NCBI GenBank assembly: GCA_963669415.2
Contig: CAXXPS010000002.1
Span: forward strand, 434,001 to 498,000
Direction of reading: 5' to 3'
DNA: 64,000 nucleotides
DNA from: JAWKWH01 sp963669415
GTDB lineage: Bacteria; Pseudomonadota; Alphaproteobacteria; Rhizobiales; Rhizobiaceae
Below the pieces are notes generated by a model. The model had not been told where the DNA came from, searched no databases, and saw nothing but the letters and a program-made list of their open reading frames with translations. The stretch's first letter is position 1. The number at the start of each line of letters is the position of its first letter. Positions 1-9,351 of the stretch are shown here, in pieces. Made by a program: the position numbers and the translations under genes.

Positions 1-652
1 AACGATGCCTATATCCAAACCGGCAGGCATGACTGTTCCGGACGAGGGACAGGTTGCGCTGGCGCGGGAACTGGCCTCAGGCGCACAGTCCCTTGATGAA
101 CTGCGCGAACACCTGTCGGCTTTCGACGGCTGTAACCTGAAATTCACTGCCAAGAACCTGGTATTTGCCGAAGGCAATCCGGAGGGTCCGCTGATGGTAA
201 TCGGTGAGGCGCCCGGCCGCGATGAGGATATCGAGGGGCTGCCATTCGTCGGGCGGTCGGGGCAGTTGCTCGACCGGATCCTCGCGGCGATCGGAATGGA
301 CCGCGCAAGCGTCTATGTCGCCAACGTGATACCCTGGCGCCCGCCAGGAAACCGAACGCCGACGCCACAGGAAACCGAGATTTGCCGCCCATTTATCGAG
401 AGGCAGATCGAACTGGCCTCGCCCAAAGTGGTCATGACGCTGGGCGGGCCGGCAACAAAGGTATTGTTGAAATCACCTGAAGGGATCATGCGCCAGCGTG
501 GCCACTGGAAAACCTACAGCTGCCCGGGTGGTGCCGAAATAGCAGCCATGCCGACCCTCCACCCTGCCTATCTGCTCAGAAATCCGGCGCACAAACGGCT
601 CGCCTGGCGCGATTTCCTGGAGGTGAAAGTCAGGTTGGACAATCCTGACTGA
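1..652 (+). CDS. Uracil-DNA glycosylase, family 4 type (5' end outside window)
   Basis: C-terminal catalytic part of a family 4-type uracil-DNA glycosylase, which removes uracil from DNA in base excision repair. The frame is open through the left edge and rhizobial relatives carry an N-terminal extension, so the gene very probably begins outside the window; the ATG at 5 is then internal. Counting from that ATG, motif A GEAPGRDED lies at 67-75 and HPAYLLRN at 186-193. Classical family 4 enzymes hold a 4Fe-4S cluster with four Cys. Here C43, C127 and C173 are visible, but the residue completing CxxC is K46. I recall the same substitution in other alphaproteobacterial members, so it looks clade-wide rather than a lesion. 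Confidence 0.9.
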   Translation, partial: TMPISKPAGMTVPDEGQVALARELASGAQSLDELREHLSAFDGCNLKFTAKNLVFAEGNPEGPLMVIGEAPGRDEDIEGLPFVGRSGQLLDRILAAIGMDRASVYVANVIPWRPPGNRTPTPQETEICRPFIERQIELASPKVVMTLGGPATKVLLKSPEGIMRQRGHWKTYSCPGGAEIAAMPTLHPAYLLRNPAHKRLAWRDFLEVKVRLDNPD

Positions 653-815
653 CGAGGTTTTCGGTGGGCATAATACCGCCCAAAAACAAGATCGCCGCCC
701 CGCACCCCATCACAAAATGTTCATCAGTCAGACTGCAATTACTCAACTGTGATTGATTGGACCGTGACCTTCCCGACCGTTCAAAAAGAACAAAAGACTG
801 GAAGGTTCGTGACCT

Positions 816-1271
816 ATGACTTTTGCTGCCCATTCCCCCAAAAAGACCATGGTTCTGGCCGCATGCGCAGCGTTGGCGCTCTCCACTCCTGCCCTGGCAG
901 AGGAGGGTGATGTGACCGCCGGCGAAAAGGTGTTCAAGAAATGCACCGCCTGTCACACGATCGGCGATGAAGCCAAAAACAAAGTCGGCCCTGTGCTGAA
1001 CGCCGTGTTCGGGCGAACAGCGGGGACATTTGACGGGTTCAAATACGGCAAGAGCATTGTTGCCGCGGGCGAAAGCGGCCTTGTCTGGGACGAGGAGCAG
1101 ATTTTCGCCTATCTTGAGAACCCGAAAAAGTATTTGCGCGAATATCTCGGCGACAAGAAAGCCAAAACGAAAATGACTTTCCGCCTGAAGAAGGAAGAGG
1201 ATCGCAAAAATGTCATCGCCTATCTGATGACGTTTTCGCCCGACTACCAGTCCACCGCTGCGACGGAGTAG
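816..1271 (+). CDS. Periplasmic class I cytochrome c (c2 type)
   Basis: A 151-residue exported monohaem cytochrome c, a soluble electron carrier. An N-terminal signal peptide with a hydrophobic core at about 12-24 ends at the Ala-Leu-Ala cleavage-type site near residue 28. The haem motif CTACH is at 43-47 and M120 in a KTKM context is the likely sixth ligand. A GGAAGG ribosome site nine bases before the ATG at 816 supports this start; the second Met (codon 12) has no such site. It stands alone: 163 bp follow the glycosylase and 60 bp precede the hydrolase. Maturation would depend on the ccm genes at 19.4-23.5 kb. Confidence 0.9.
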   Translation: MTFAAHSPKKTMVLAACAALALSTPALAEEGDVTAGEKVFKKCTACHTIGDEAKNKVGPVLNAVFGRTAGTFDGFKYGKSIVAAGESGLVWDEEQIFAYLENPKKYLREYLGDKKAKTKMTFRLKKEEDRKNVIAYLMTFSPDYQSTAATE

Positions 1272-1331
1272 GTGCGGCTGATTTGATCATGTCACTTGGC
1301 AGGTGGCCTTGATGCGGCTACCTGCTTCCTT

Positions 1332-2522
1332 ATGAGCCATACCAATCGTATCGATCTTGTGCGGCCGGATGCACCGGAACTTGCAGCCTTCGGTGATTTT
1401 CCCGTTGGCGTTCGTACCATCGAGGCGGTCAATCGCGGTCAAATCGACGTGCAGCGGGCTGAACACGGCCGGCCGGTTCCGCGATATGACCGGCCGCTGA
1501 CACTGGAGGTCTGGTATCCGGCAGCTTCGTCAAATCAACGCGGCGGAACCTACCGCACCCTGATCCGCGACGGGAAAACGGCGACCGTGCTCTCCGGCCG
1601 AGCAGTTCGCGATGCCGTGCCGGAACAGTCATCCGCGCCCTACCCTGTCATCGTCATTTCGCATGGCTATCCCGGCAACCGCTATCTCCTGAGCCATTTC
1701 GGCGAGAACCTCGCTTCGAAAGGCTATGTCTGCGTCGCCATCGATCACACGGACAGTCTCTACGAGGATCAGGCGGACATCGCATCGACCCTGGTCAACC
1801 GGCCGCTGGACCAGCGATTTGCCCTTGACGAACTCGAGCGGTTGGCGACTTCCGACAGCAGTTTCCTGTCGGGGCTCGCGGACACTTCGCAAAGCGGATT
1901 GATCGGCTATTCGATGGGTGGATATGGCGCGATCATTTCGGCAGGAGGCGGCATCGCACCCGACAAGGCGACTGATCGGGAGGCCTGTCCGGCCGGCATC
2001 CTGACCATGCATCAGGCCGGAACAGCAAAGCCCGATCCGCGATTGAAAGCGGTAATCTCAATCGCGCCGTGGGGGATGGAAATGGATGTGTGGAATGCCG
2101 AAGGACTAGCCGGGATCCGGATACCGGTATTGTTGATGGCTGGAAGCCTGGACGAGGTTTCCGGGTACGACCGAGGCGTGAAAGCGATCTACGACGGCGC
2201 GATCAACACAGACCGCTTTCTGTTGACGTTCAATCAAGCGGGGCACAACGTAGCGGCACCCTATCCCGCACCGAAGGAGGCTTGGCCGCCTTCTCCCCAT
2301 CTCGATTTTGCACCCTTCGAACACTATGCGGATACTGTTTGGGACACGGTGCGGATGAACAATATCGCGCAACATTTTGCGACCGTATTTTTTGGCAAAT
2401 TCGTCAATGGTCAGAATCAGTTGGCCCACTATCTTGAGGTGTCGCGAAAGGGTGAGGATGGCTGGCCCGGCTTCGGCGAGAATACGGATCGCGGCCTGAT
2501 GATGGAACGCGCCGGACCATAA
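1332..2522 (+). CDS. Alpha/beta hydrolase, dienelactone hydrolase / PAF-acetylhydrolase-like
   Basis: A 396-residue predicted serine hydrolase. The nucleophile elbow GYSMGG places the catalytic Ser at residue 194, and an ISHGYPG oxyanion-type segment lies about 85 residues earlier, as in the predicted dienelactone hydrolase and PAF-acetylhydrolase-like families. No signal peptide is visible. The substrate is unknown. The frame is open upstream to a TTG at 1296, but neither candidate has a convincing ribosome site; the ATG at 1332 gives a normal N terminus. It ends 16 bp before the glutathionyl-hydroquinone reductase gene, so the two may share a transcript. Confidence 0.8.
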   Translation: MSHTNRIDLVRPDAPELAAFGDFPVGVRTIEAVNRGQIDVQRAEHGRPVPRYDRPLTLEVWYPAASSNQRGGTYRTLIRDGKTATVLSGRAVRDAVPEQSSAPYPVIVISHGYPGNRYLLSHFGENLASKGYVCVAIDHTDSLYEDQADIASTLVNRPLDQRFALDELERLATSDSSFLSGLADTSQSGLIGYSMGGYGAIISAGGGIAPDKATDREACPAGILTMHQAGTAKPDPRLKAVISIAPWGMEMDVWNAEGLAGIRIPVLLMAGSLDEVSGYDRGVKAIYDGAINTDRFLLTFNQAGHNVAAPYPAPKEAWPPSPHLDFAPFEHYADTVWDTVRMNNIAQHFATVFFGKFVNGQNQLAHYLEVSRKGEDGWPGFGENTDRGLMMERAGP

Positions 2523-2538
2523 CAACAGGACGATTTCG

Positions 2539-3528
2539 ATGGGCAGCATGATCGACGGGGTTTACTATCGCGAGGGTGAAACGGCGCCGACCGACAACAA
2601 GGGAGAATGGACCCGTCAGCCCAGCGTCGTTCGCAACTGGGTCACCCGAACCGGAGAAGCCGGACCGACCGGTGAGGAAGGTTTCAAGGCGGAGCAGGAT
2701 CGTTACCACCTGTTCGTTGCATGGAATTGTCCCTGGGCGCACCGGGCTCTTTTGGCGCGCCTGTTCAAACGCCTGAACGGCACGCTAACGATTTCCGTCG
2801 CCCTTCCCCGCCGCAACGAGGATGGCTGGATATTCGATGAGGCCGGAGAGTTCGCGGACCCGCTATTGGGCGTGCGCGCCATGCACGAGGTCTACTCGAG
2901 AGGGGTCGACAACTACACCGGACGCATCACCGTGCCGGTGCTGTGGGACAAGCAGTCCGGGCGAATGGTCAGCAATGAATCGGCCGATATTGTCCGCATG
3001 CTCAACAGCGCCTTTGCCGATATCGCTCCCGAAACACCTGATCTCTGTCCGGCTGAACTTGAAAGCCAGATCGATGACTGGAATGCGTTGATCTACCAGA
3101 CCGTCAACAACGGGGTTTATCGCGCCGGTTTCGCCTCAACCCAGGAAGCCTACGAGACCGCGGCGAAAGAAGTTTTCGATACATTGGACAGGATCGACAA
3201 CCAACTCGCACGCACTGCATTTCTTGCCGGCGACAAATTCACCGAAGCCGATTTGCGCCTGTTCCCGACGCTCGCCCGCTTCGATGTGGCCTATCACTAC
3301 GCGTTCCGGTGCAACCTGCGGCGGCTCAGCGACTACGAGAGCCTGTGGCCCTATGCCCGGCAGATCTATCAAATGCCCGGCGTGGCGGAGACAGTGAAGT
3401 TCGACATCTACAAACAAGGCTATTTTTCGCCGAGCGAGAAGCGCAATCCGCTCGGCATCGTGCCCATCGGGCCGGATATCGACTGGAGCGAGCCGCACGG
3501 ACGGCAAACCTATGCGGCGCGGCCGTAG
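2539..3528 (+). CDS. Glutathionyl-hydroquinone reductase (GST xi class, YqjG/PcpF family)
   Basis: A 329-residue enzyme of the xi-class glutathione transferases, which use glutathione to reduce glutathionyl-hydroquinones. The diagnostic NCPWAHR motif puts the catalytic Cys at residue 64. The C-terminal half has the all-helical GST domain with the AGDKFTEADLRLFPTL stretch typical of the family, and the length matches the usual 310-330 residues. It follows the hydrolase by 16 bp on the same strand. Its last 19 bases overlap the end of the convergent 2OG oxygenase gene. Confidence 0.92.
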   Translation: MGSMIDGVYYREGETAPTDNKGEWTRQPSVVRNWVTRTGEAGPTGEEGFKAEQDRYHLFVAWNCPWAHRALLARLFKRLNGTLTISVALPRRNEDGWIFDEAGEFADPLLGVRAMHEVYSRGVDNYTGRITVPVLWDKQSGRMVSNESADIVRMLNSAFADIAPETPDLCPAELESQIDDWNALIYQTVNNGVYRAGFASTQEAYETAAKEVFDTLDRIDNQLARTAFLAGDKFTEADLRLFPTLARFDVAYHYAFRCNLRRLSDYESLWPYARQIYQMPGVAETVKFDIYKQGYFSPSEKRNPLGIVPIGPDIDWSEPHGRQTYAARP

Positions 3529-4316
3529 AAACCCATTTTTTCCGCTTCTGAGAACGTCACTCCCGGTTTCTCGTAGTATGAGAAAACGGCGATGACGCGT
3601 TCCCGCCCGCCTTTGACCGGGGTCACACGATGAGCGGTGTTCTTGCCGCGAAACACATTCAGCGTGCCGGGCTCCAGTTCGAGGGTTTTGAGCTGATCAT
3701 CACGCCCTTCGAGCAGGGATGCGACGCCTTCGTAGTTGGGATCGTCTTCGGTGCGCAGGTCCGAACGATACTGGAAAGCACCGCCCTGCTCCGGCTTCTG
3801 CAACAGCAGTGTCGTCGTGAACTCCGAACGGTCAAAATGCCAGTTGAGAGCTTCACCATCGCGATAGGCCATGACATTGGCGCAGGCGAGCGGATCGTCC
3901 ATCGTGTAGAGATGGTCCTTTTGCATCGTCGCAGCCAGAAATTCCGCGAATTGCGGATAGTCGTAAATCGCCATCACCGCCGAACCGGCGACCTGATCCG
4001 CACACAAAGTGTGATTGATTGTTTCGCAGAGTTGTAGCGCTGGATGATCGGCAGGCAGACCCGGAATTTCCGGTTTGAAATAGATGTTGTGCTGACGGCG
4101 GTGTTCGAAGGAAGCGGATGCCATGAGCGGGGAGATTTCGGCGGCTGTCTGCTGCGCCACTCCCGGTAAAAGAAACCCCTCAAGATTGAACATGCCGTCG
4201 CGCTGCAGATCCTGCCGGCATTTGGCTACCAGTTCGCGCCAGCCTGCGGATTCCGGCCGGTCAATCGGGTAAGCCGACAAATCGACAATTTCCTCAATCT
4301 TCGCTCGCGTGCTCAT
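3510..4316 (-). CDS. 2-oxoglutarate-Fe(II) oxygenase-like protein (HalD/arpA-like)
   Basis: A 268-residue non-haem iron dioxygenase-type protein. A plausible iron triad is H160-x-D162 (WHFD) and H229 (AHRV), with R238 or R240 available to bind 2-oxoglutarate; the double-stranded beta-helix region spans roughly 140-250. The substrate cannot be told from sequence. The start at 4316 (MSTRAK) follows a GAGAGGA stretch that lies very close to it; an alternative ATG three codons upstream (4325) has a better-spaced purine stretch. The gene is convergent with the reductase gene, overlapping it by 19 bp, and divergent from the MFS transporter. Confidence 0.8.
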   Translation of the reverse strand: MSTRAKIEEIVDLSAYPIDRPESAGWRELVAKCRQDLQRDGMFNLEGFLLPGVAQQTAAEISPLMASASFEHRRQHNIYFKPEIPGLPADHPALQLCETINHTLCADQVAGSAVMAIYDYPQFAEFLAATMQKDHLYTMDDPLACANVMAYRDGEALNWHFDRSEFTTTLLLQKPEQGGAFQYRSDLRTEDDPNYEGVASLLEGRDDQLKTLELEPGTLNVFRGKNTAHRVTPVKGGRERVIAVFSYYEKPGVTFSEAEKMGFYGRAA

Positions 4317-4490
4317 TCCTCTCATCCCTGTTGGCGGAAAACACGGACATACTACGATGCAAAATGAGGACTGTGGTAATGGATTGGCGACGCCGCGGGG
4401 TCGCAATTCTGACCCTGATGGGCGCAAAGCTGGCATACGCTAAGACCGATTTGGTGTTTGGACTGTGGGATATCCGGACAGGCAAGTTAA

Positions 4491-5789
4491 ATGATTGCAC
4501 AGCTCACTCCCGTTTCCGCACTGTTTGCCAGCACGTTTTTCATGCTGGCCGGAATAGGTTTGGGCGGCGTGCTTGTGCCCTTGAGGGCAACGCTGGAAGG
4601 CTGGGACAGCACCGATATCGCCTGGGTCGGCACGTCGTATGCTTTTTTCTTCACGCTCGGCTGTATTGTCATGCCCTATCTGGTGCGCCGGGTCGGCCAC
4701 ATCCGGGTCTTTGCCGCTCTTCAGACACTGCTGGCCATGTCGTTTCTGCTACACGCCATGGCCGTCCATCCGCTTGCCTGGGCGCTGATCAGGGGATTGG
4801 GCGGTTTTGCCACCGCCGGCGCCTATATGGTGCTGGAAAGCTGGCTCAATGAAAAGGTTTCGAATGAGAACCGTGGGGCGATATTTTCCGCTTACATGAT
4901 CATTTCGATGATCGGTGTGGGAACCGGGCAATATATTATGCCGTTTGGCGATGCCGGTGGCTTGGAAATATTCATGATCGTCGCGATGCTGTTCAGCATT
5001 GCCCTGCTGCCGACGGCCCTGACATCGGCTCAGGCGCCGGTTCCGCTGGCCCGCGTTTCGCTGGACCTGAAGGGGCTTTACCTGAAATCACCGGCTGCCA
5101 TGGTCGGTGCTTTTCTCACCGGCATCGTCAACGGTGTGTGGCTGTTTTTTGCCCCGGTTTTCGGCAAGGATGCCGGGTTGTCATCAACCGGAATCGCCAC
5201 CATGCTGGCCTGCGCCATGGTTGGCGGAGCGGTGGCGCAATTTCCGTTCGGCCGCCTGTCCGACAGAATTGACCGGCGCTATGCGATGATCCTCGGCGGC
5301 CTTCTCGGTCTGTTCGTGTCGATTTTCATGTGGATCGTGCAGCCCGAAAATGCGGCGATGATCTTTGCCGGAATGTTCCTGTTTGGCGCAGCGCTGTTCC
5401 CGATCTATGCGCTCAATGTGGCGCACGCCAACGACATGGCCGAGCCGGAGGAGTTCGTGAAGGTCTCAAGCGGGCTCCTCGTCGTATACGGTGTCGGCAA
5501 TATTGTCGGGCCGCAGCTTTCAGGCCGGTTGATGGACGTCATCGGACCGCCCGGTTTCTTTGTCGCTGCGGTTGCCGGATTCGGTCTTTACGCGGCGCAT
5601 ACGACGTGGCGCCTCTACCGCCGCGAGGCAAGCGATCTTGATGACCGGCAGGATTTCCGGGTGCTTCCCGTCACCGCGGCGCAGACGCCCGAAACCGTTC
5701 ACTTTGACGCGCGAATCGAGGAAGTGCCGGAGGACGAGCGCCAGCGCGACGAGGAAGAAGTTTCCATGTGGGGATATGAGTTTAACTAG
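4491..5789 (+). CDS. MFS transporter, YcaD-like
   Basis: A 432-residue major facilitator protein of the inner membrane. About twelve hydrophobic segments run from residue 8 to about 370, with the loop between segments 2 and 3 carrying a RRVGHIR motif and the second-half counterpart GRLSDRIDRR, both characteristic of MFS carriers. A hydrophilic, acidic tail of about 55 residues follows the last helix. Sequence character is closest to the YcaD/UMF-type carriers that are often annotated as general drug or solute exporters; the substrate is not predictable. The gene is divergent from the oxygenase and convergent with the EF-hand gene. Confidence 0.88.
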   Translation: MIAQLTPVSALFASTFFMLAGIGLGGVLVPLRATLEGWDSTDIAWVGTSYAFFFTLGCIVMPYLVRRVGHIRVFAALQTLLAMSFLLHAMAVHPLAWALIRGLGGFATAGAYMVLESWLNEKVSNENRGAIFSAYMIISMIGVGTGQYIMPFGDAGGLEIFMIVAMLFSIALLPTALTSAQAPVPLARVSLDLKGLYLKSPAAMVGAFLTGIVNGVWLFFAPVFGKDAGLSSTGIATMLACAMVGGAVAQFPFGRLSDRIDRRYAMILGGLLGLFVSIFMWIVQPENAAMIFAGMFLFGAALFPIYALNVAHANDMAEPEEFVKVSSGLLVVYGVGNIVGPQLSGRLMDVIGPPGFFVAAVAGFGLYAAHTTWRLYRREASDLDDRQDFRVLPVTAAQTPETVHFDARIEEVPEDERQRDEEEVSMWGYEFN

Positions 5790-5800
5790 TCGGTATCGGT

Positions 5801-5828
5801 CCGCCCCGATGCAAGCGCACCGGGGCGG
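5801..5828. terminator. Stem-loop between convergent genes (weak terminator candidate)
   Basis: A perfect 8-bp inverted repeat, CCGCCCCG at 5801-5808 and CGGGGCGG at 5821-5828, with a 12-base loop, lies in the 51-bp gap between the convergent MFS and EF-hand genes. Position fits a shared terminator, but there is no T-run on either strand, so intrinsic termination would be inefficient. Confidence 0.4.
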
Positions 5829-5840
5829 TTAGCATTTCAA

Positions 5841-6317
5841 TCAATCGTCTTCATAGCGGTGGTGACGACGCTTGCCGTGCTTTCCGGGGCGGTGACGCTT
5901 CATCTCACCCATTTCCAGCTTGCCGTCATCATTGCCGTCGAGCAGCGCGAACAGCTTCTTTTGCCGTGACTCGACTTCGGCTGTGGTCAACTGGCCGTCT
6001 CCGTCGCTGTCAAACCGCTCAATGATGCGCCTTGCCATGCGTTCGGCGCGGCGGCGCTGGATTTCCTCGGCAATTTCCTCAACCGTCATGATGCCATCAT
6101 TGTTGGCGTCAGCTCCGCCAATGCGTTCCTGGAACGCGGCGGAAAACTCCTCGAAGGTCAGGTCACCACTGGCGTCGGTATCAGCCCGCTCGAAGCGTTG
6201 CTCGGCGCGCTCACTGCGGTCACGGTGTTTGCCGAAACCGTCCTTGGCGATAGCCGCGCCACCGGCCAGGCCGGCGAAGGTTACGAATGCGAGTGCAATT
6301 GTGGTCGTCTTTCTCAT
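5841..6317 (-). CDS. Secreted EF-hand calcium-binding protein
   Basis: A 158-residue exported protein with a signal peptide (hydrophobic core about 8-20, ending GGAAIAKD). Four EF-hand-type loops follow in two pairs: DTDASGDLTFEEF, DANNDGIMTVEEI, DSDGDGQLTTAEV and DGNDDGKLEMGEM, each with acidic residues at the calcium-coordinating positions. The C terminus is His/Arg/Lys-rich. Such small periplasmic EF-hand proteins are common in Hyphomicrobiales and are thought to buffer or sense calcium; no specific role can be assigned. It lies 67 bp from the end of glnE and is transcribed in the same direction. Confidence 0.88.
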   Translation of the reverse strand: MRKTTTIALAFVTFAGLAGGAAIAKDGFGKHRDRSERAEQRFERADTDASGDLTFEEFSAAFQERIGGADANNDGIMTVEEIAEEIQRRRAERMARRIIERFDSDGDGQLTTAEVESRQKKLFALLDGNDDGKLEMGEMKRHRPGKHGKRRHHRYEDD

Positions 6318-6384
6318 GGGTTTACTCCATTTGCATCGTCACCCCCGATGCGATGGAAAAGGTTCATCGGACGTCCCATCGCCC

Positions 6385-9351
6385 TCATGATCCTTCTCCG
6401 CGAAGCAGCGTGTCGAATATTTCGCGTACGCGCTGCGACGTCTCTTCAATATAGGAAGCCAGAATGCCGATTTCAGGTAGATCGGTGTTGCGCAACAACA
6501 AATCTGCAAGTCCGGGCGGAATGTCGTCCGGATCGATCGCGCCATCGATGCACAGCCGTGAAATCTGCGTTACGGTCGAATAAAGCGTGTGGGCAGCGAC
6601 CAATTCGTCACGCGCCTGCGGTGACAGCACATCGTCGTCTATTTGTGCCAGGTTATCCTGCGTAGAGGTGGAGTATGCGTCTGTTCCGGCTCGACCTGTC
6701 AGCACCGACGTCTGGGCCAGGAACTCAAGATCGATCAGTCCGCCGCGGATCAGTTTCACATCCCAGATGTTGGATGCGGGTTTTTCCTGCTCAATCAGAT
6801 CACGCATCTTTCGCGCTTCATCCAGCACGTTGCCGACGTCGTGTCGGGCCGAGACAACCGCGTTCACTTCCGCCTCGGCGACGTCGCACAAGGCATCATC
6901 GCCGGCGATGGCACGTGCCCGCGTCAACGCCATGTGTTCCCACACCCATGCGTTGTCGCGCTGGTATTTCCTGAAAGCTTCAATATGCGTTGCAACCGGC
7001 CCCTTGTTGCCGGAAGGGCGCAGACGAAGGTCCAGTTCGTAGAGCACGCCCTCGGCGGTTGGAGCGGAGACGGCGGCGATGAGTCGTTGTGTCAGTCGGG
7101 CGTAGTAATGCGACGGTGCAAGCGCCTTTTCGCCATCAGATTCAAGAGCTTCCGGGTCGTGGCTGTAAAGCAGAATCAAGTCGACATCCGAGCCGGCAGT
7201 AAGCTCCCGGCTGCCGAGTTTACCCATCGCCAGAACCGCAACTTCACCACTTGGCACCTTGCCGTGGCGGATCGAAAATTCATTCACCACCGCATCAAGT
7301 GCTGTGGCAATGGTCAGATCCGCCAGATCCGAAAACGCTCTTCCCGCGTGGCCGGCATCGATGACGCCGGTAAGCAGGCGGATACCAATCAGGAACTTCT
7401 GTTCGGCGGCAAAAATGCGCAGGCGGTCCAGCACATCTTCGTAGAGAGTCGCCCCCTGCAGGAAACTTGTCAGGCGTTCGTGCAGGTAATCGCGGTCGGG
7501 CAGTTCGGAGAGCAGGCCCGGATCGAGCAGCCCGTCAAAGACGTGCGGGCGTCGGGTGATCGTCTTTGCCAAACGCGGCGCTGCGCCCATGATCGTTGCC
7601 AGAAGATCGAGCAGCATCGGGTTGGACTGGAGCAGCGAGAACAGCTGAATGCCCGCCGGCAGCCCGGCAATGAATTCATCAAATCGGAGCAAAGCTTCGT
7701 CAGCACGCTTGGTCTGTCCGAAGGTCTCCAGCAGAACCGGCGTCAACTCCGTCAGCCGCTCGCGGGACACTTTTGTCTGCGTCGCCCGGTAGCGCCCGAA
7801 ATGCCAGGAACGGATGACCCGGCAGATGTCGGACGGCCGCTCGAAGCCGAGTTCGGAAAGCGTCTCCAAGGTTCCCGGATCGTCGACATCGCCAGTGAAG
7901 ACGAGGTTGCCTTTAAACTCAGATCCACCCGGTTCGGCTTCAAACAGGTCGGCGTAGTGCGCCTCGACGGTCTTCAGCGATTTGCGAAAATCATCGGCGA
8001 ATTCATCGGCGCCGTCATAGCCAAGCATTCGCGCAATCCGACCAAGTTCGTGATCATCATCGGGCAAATTGTGCACCTGCTCGTCGGCGACCATCTGAAT
8101 GGCGTGCTCGACATCGCGCAGGAACCAGTATTGACCGGTGAGCGCCTTGGCGGTCTCAGCACTGATCCATCCGCGATCAGCAAGCTTTTCCAGCATGTTG
8201 ACCGTCGACCGCCCGCGCAATTCGGGAAACCTGCCGCCGGCGATCAGCTGCTGGGTCTGAACGAAGAACTCGATTTCGCGAATGCCGCCACGGCCAAGCT
8301 TGACGTTGTGGCCGCGCACGGCAATTTCGCCATGCCCTTTGTGGGCGTGAATCTGGCGCTTGATCGCATGGACATCGGCAATCGCAGCGTAATCCATGTA
8401 TTTGCGCCAGATATAGGGAACCAGTTCCTTCAGGAAGCGTTCGCCGGCGGCAATGTCGCCTGCAATCGGCCGCGCCTTGATCATTGCGGCGCGTTCCCAG
8501 TTCTGTCCCCGGCTTTCATAGTAATTCAATGCCGCCTCGACCGGGATGGCCAGCGGCGTCGATCCGGGGTCGGGCCGCAGGCGCAAATCGGTTCGAAACA
8601 CATAGCCATGACCGGTGCGATCGTTGAGGATACGCACCAGTTTCTTGGTCAGGCGGACGAACAGATCGTTGGCCTCGTAGGCGTCTTCAATCGCCGGTGC
8701 CTCGGGGTCGTAGAAGGCGATCAGATCGATGTCGGACGAGAAATTGAGTTCGCCGGCTCCCAGTTTCCCCATGGCTAGCAAAATCCAGCCGCACCCGGTT
8801 TCAGGATTTCCGGGATCCGGCAATGCAAGCTTTCCGCGTCCATGCGCTTCGGACAGGACGTGACAGACCGCGGTGCGGATGCAGGCATTGGCCAGTTCGC
8901 TCATCCGCCGGGTTGTCTCGACAGCCGCACCCTGCACTGCAAGGTCAGCCAGGGCAATCAGGCAGTGAGCCTCGCGTTTCAGTTCGCGAAGCTGTTCCAT
9001 GATTTCCGATTCAGAATTTTCGGCAGTCGAGAGTGCCGAGATGGCGGTGACGATCTCGCCAAGGCGGTTATCAACGGATTTGCCGGTGAGCCTGTCGAGG
9101 ATTGCCGGCCGCCTGCGAACAGAATCCCTGATATAGGGTGACAGATCCAACGCCGAGCCGACAAACATGGTCAGTGGCGATTCGGCCTTTGAGAACGCTT
9201 CCACCGATGGAAGCTCGGCCTCCCGGGCGATATCGCCGAGTTCGTCGAGTTCACGCTCCGCGTTGCCGGGATCCATTGCGCACAACGGCGATACCGGCTG
9301 GCCAAACCAGCCCGCTCCATCGGTGTCGCAGAGATCATCGGACACGTTCAT
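6385..9351 (-). CDS. glnE: Bifunctional glutamine synthetase adenylyltransferase / deadenylase
   Basis: A 988-residue cytoplasmic GlnE, which adenylylates and deadenylylates glutamine synthetase in response to PII and thus sets nitrogen assimilation. Two nucleotidyltransferase domains are visible: GAGELNFSSDIDL at 198-210 and a second GS-x-x-x-x-x-GSDVDL copy near 713-727, each followed by a helical GlnD/PII-uridylyltransferase-type domain. Length matches rhizobial GlnE. Its ATG overlaps the stop of the sensor kinase by 4 bp (ATGA), so translation is coupled, and it is the last gene of the degP-regulator-kinase-glnE series. That order is the one I recall in Sinorhizobium. Confidence 0.97.
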   Translation of the reverse strand: MNVSDDLCDTDGAGWFGQPVSPLCAMDPGNAERELDELGDIAREAELPSVEAFSKAESPLTMFVGSALDLSPYIRDSVRRRPAILDRLTGKSVDNRLGEIVTAISALSTAENSESEIMEQLRELKREAHCLIALADLAVQGAAVETTRRMSELANACIRTAVCHVLSEAHGRGKLALPDPGNPETGCGWILLAMGKLGAGELNFSSDIDLIAFYDPEAPAIEDAYEANDLFVRLTKKLVRILNDRTGHGYVFRTDLRLRPDPGSTPLAIPVEAALNYYESRGQNWERAAMIKARPIAGDIAAGERFLKELVPYIWRKYMDYAAIADVHAIKRQIHAHKGHGEIAVRGHNVKLGRGGIREIEFFVQTQQLIAGGRFPELRGRSTVNMLEKLADRGWISAETAKALTGQYWFLRDVEHAIQMVADEQVHNLPDDDHELGRIARMLGYDGADEFADDFRKSLKTVEAHYADLFEAEPGGSEFKGNLVFTGDVDDPGTLETLSELGFERPSDICRVIRSWHFGRYRATQTKVSRERLTELTPVLLETFGQTKRADEALLRFDEFIAGLPAGIQLFSLLQSNPMLLDLLATIMGAAPRLAKTITRRPHVFDGLLDPGLLSELPDRDYLHERLTSFLQGATLYEDVLDRLRIFAAEQKFLIGIRLLTGVIDAGHAGRAFSDLADLTIATALDAVVNEFSIRHGKVPSGEVAVLAMGKLGSRELTAGSDVDLILLYSHDPEALESDGEKALAPSHYYARLTQRLIAAVSAPTAEGVLYELDLRLRPSGNKGPVATHIEAFRKYQRDNAWVWEHMALTRARAIAGDDALCDVAEAEVNAVVSARHDVGNVLDEARKMRDLIEQEKPASNIWDVKLIRGGLIDLEFLAQTSVLTGRAGTDAYSTSTQDNLAQIDDDVLSPQARDELVAAHTLYSTVTQISRLCIDGAIDPDDIPPGLADLLLRNTDLPEIGILASYIEETSQRVREIFDTLLRGEGS

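Noticed and set aside
6643..8778. Long open frame (711 codons) on the plus strand opposite glnE
   Set aside because: It is antisense to a well-supported gene, has no recognisable domain and no ribosome site; typical of G+C-rich coding DNA.
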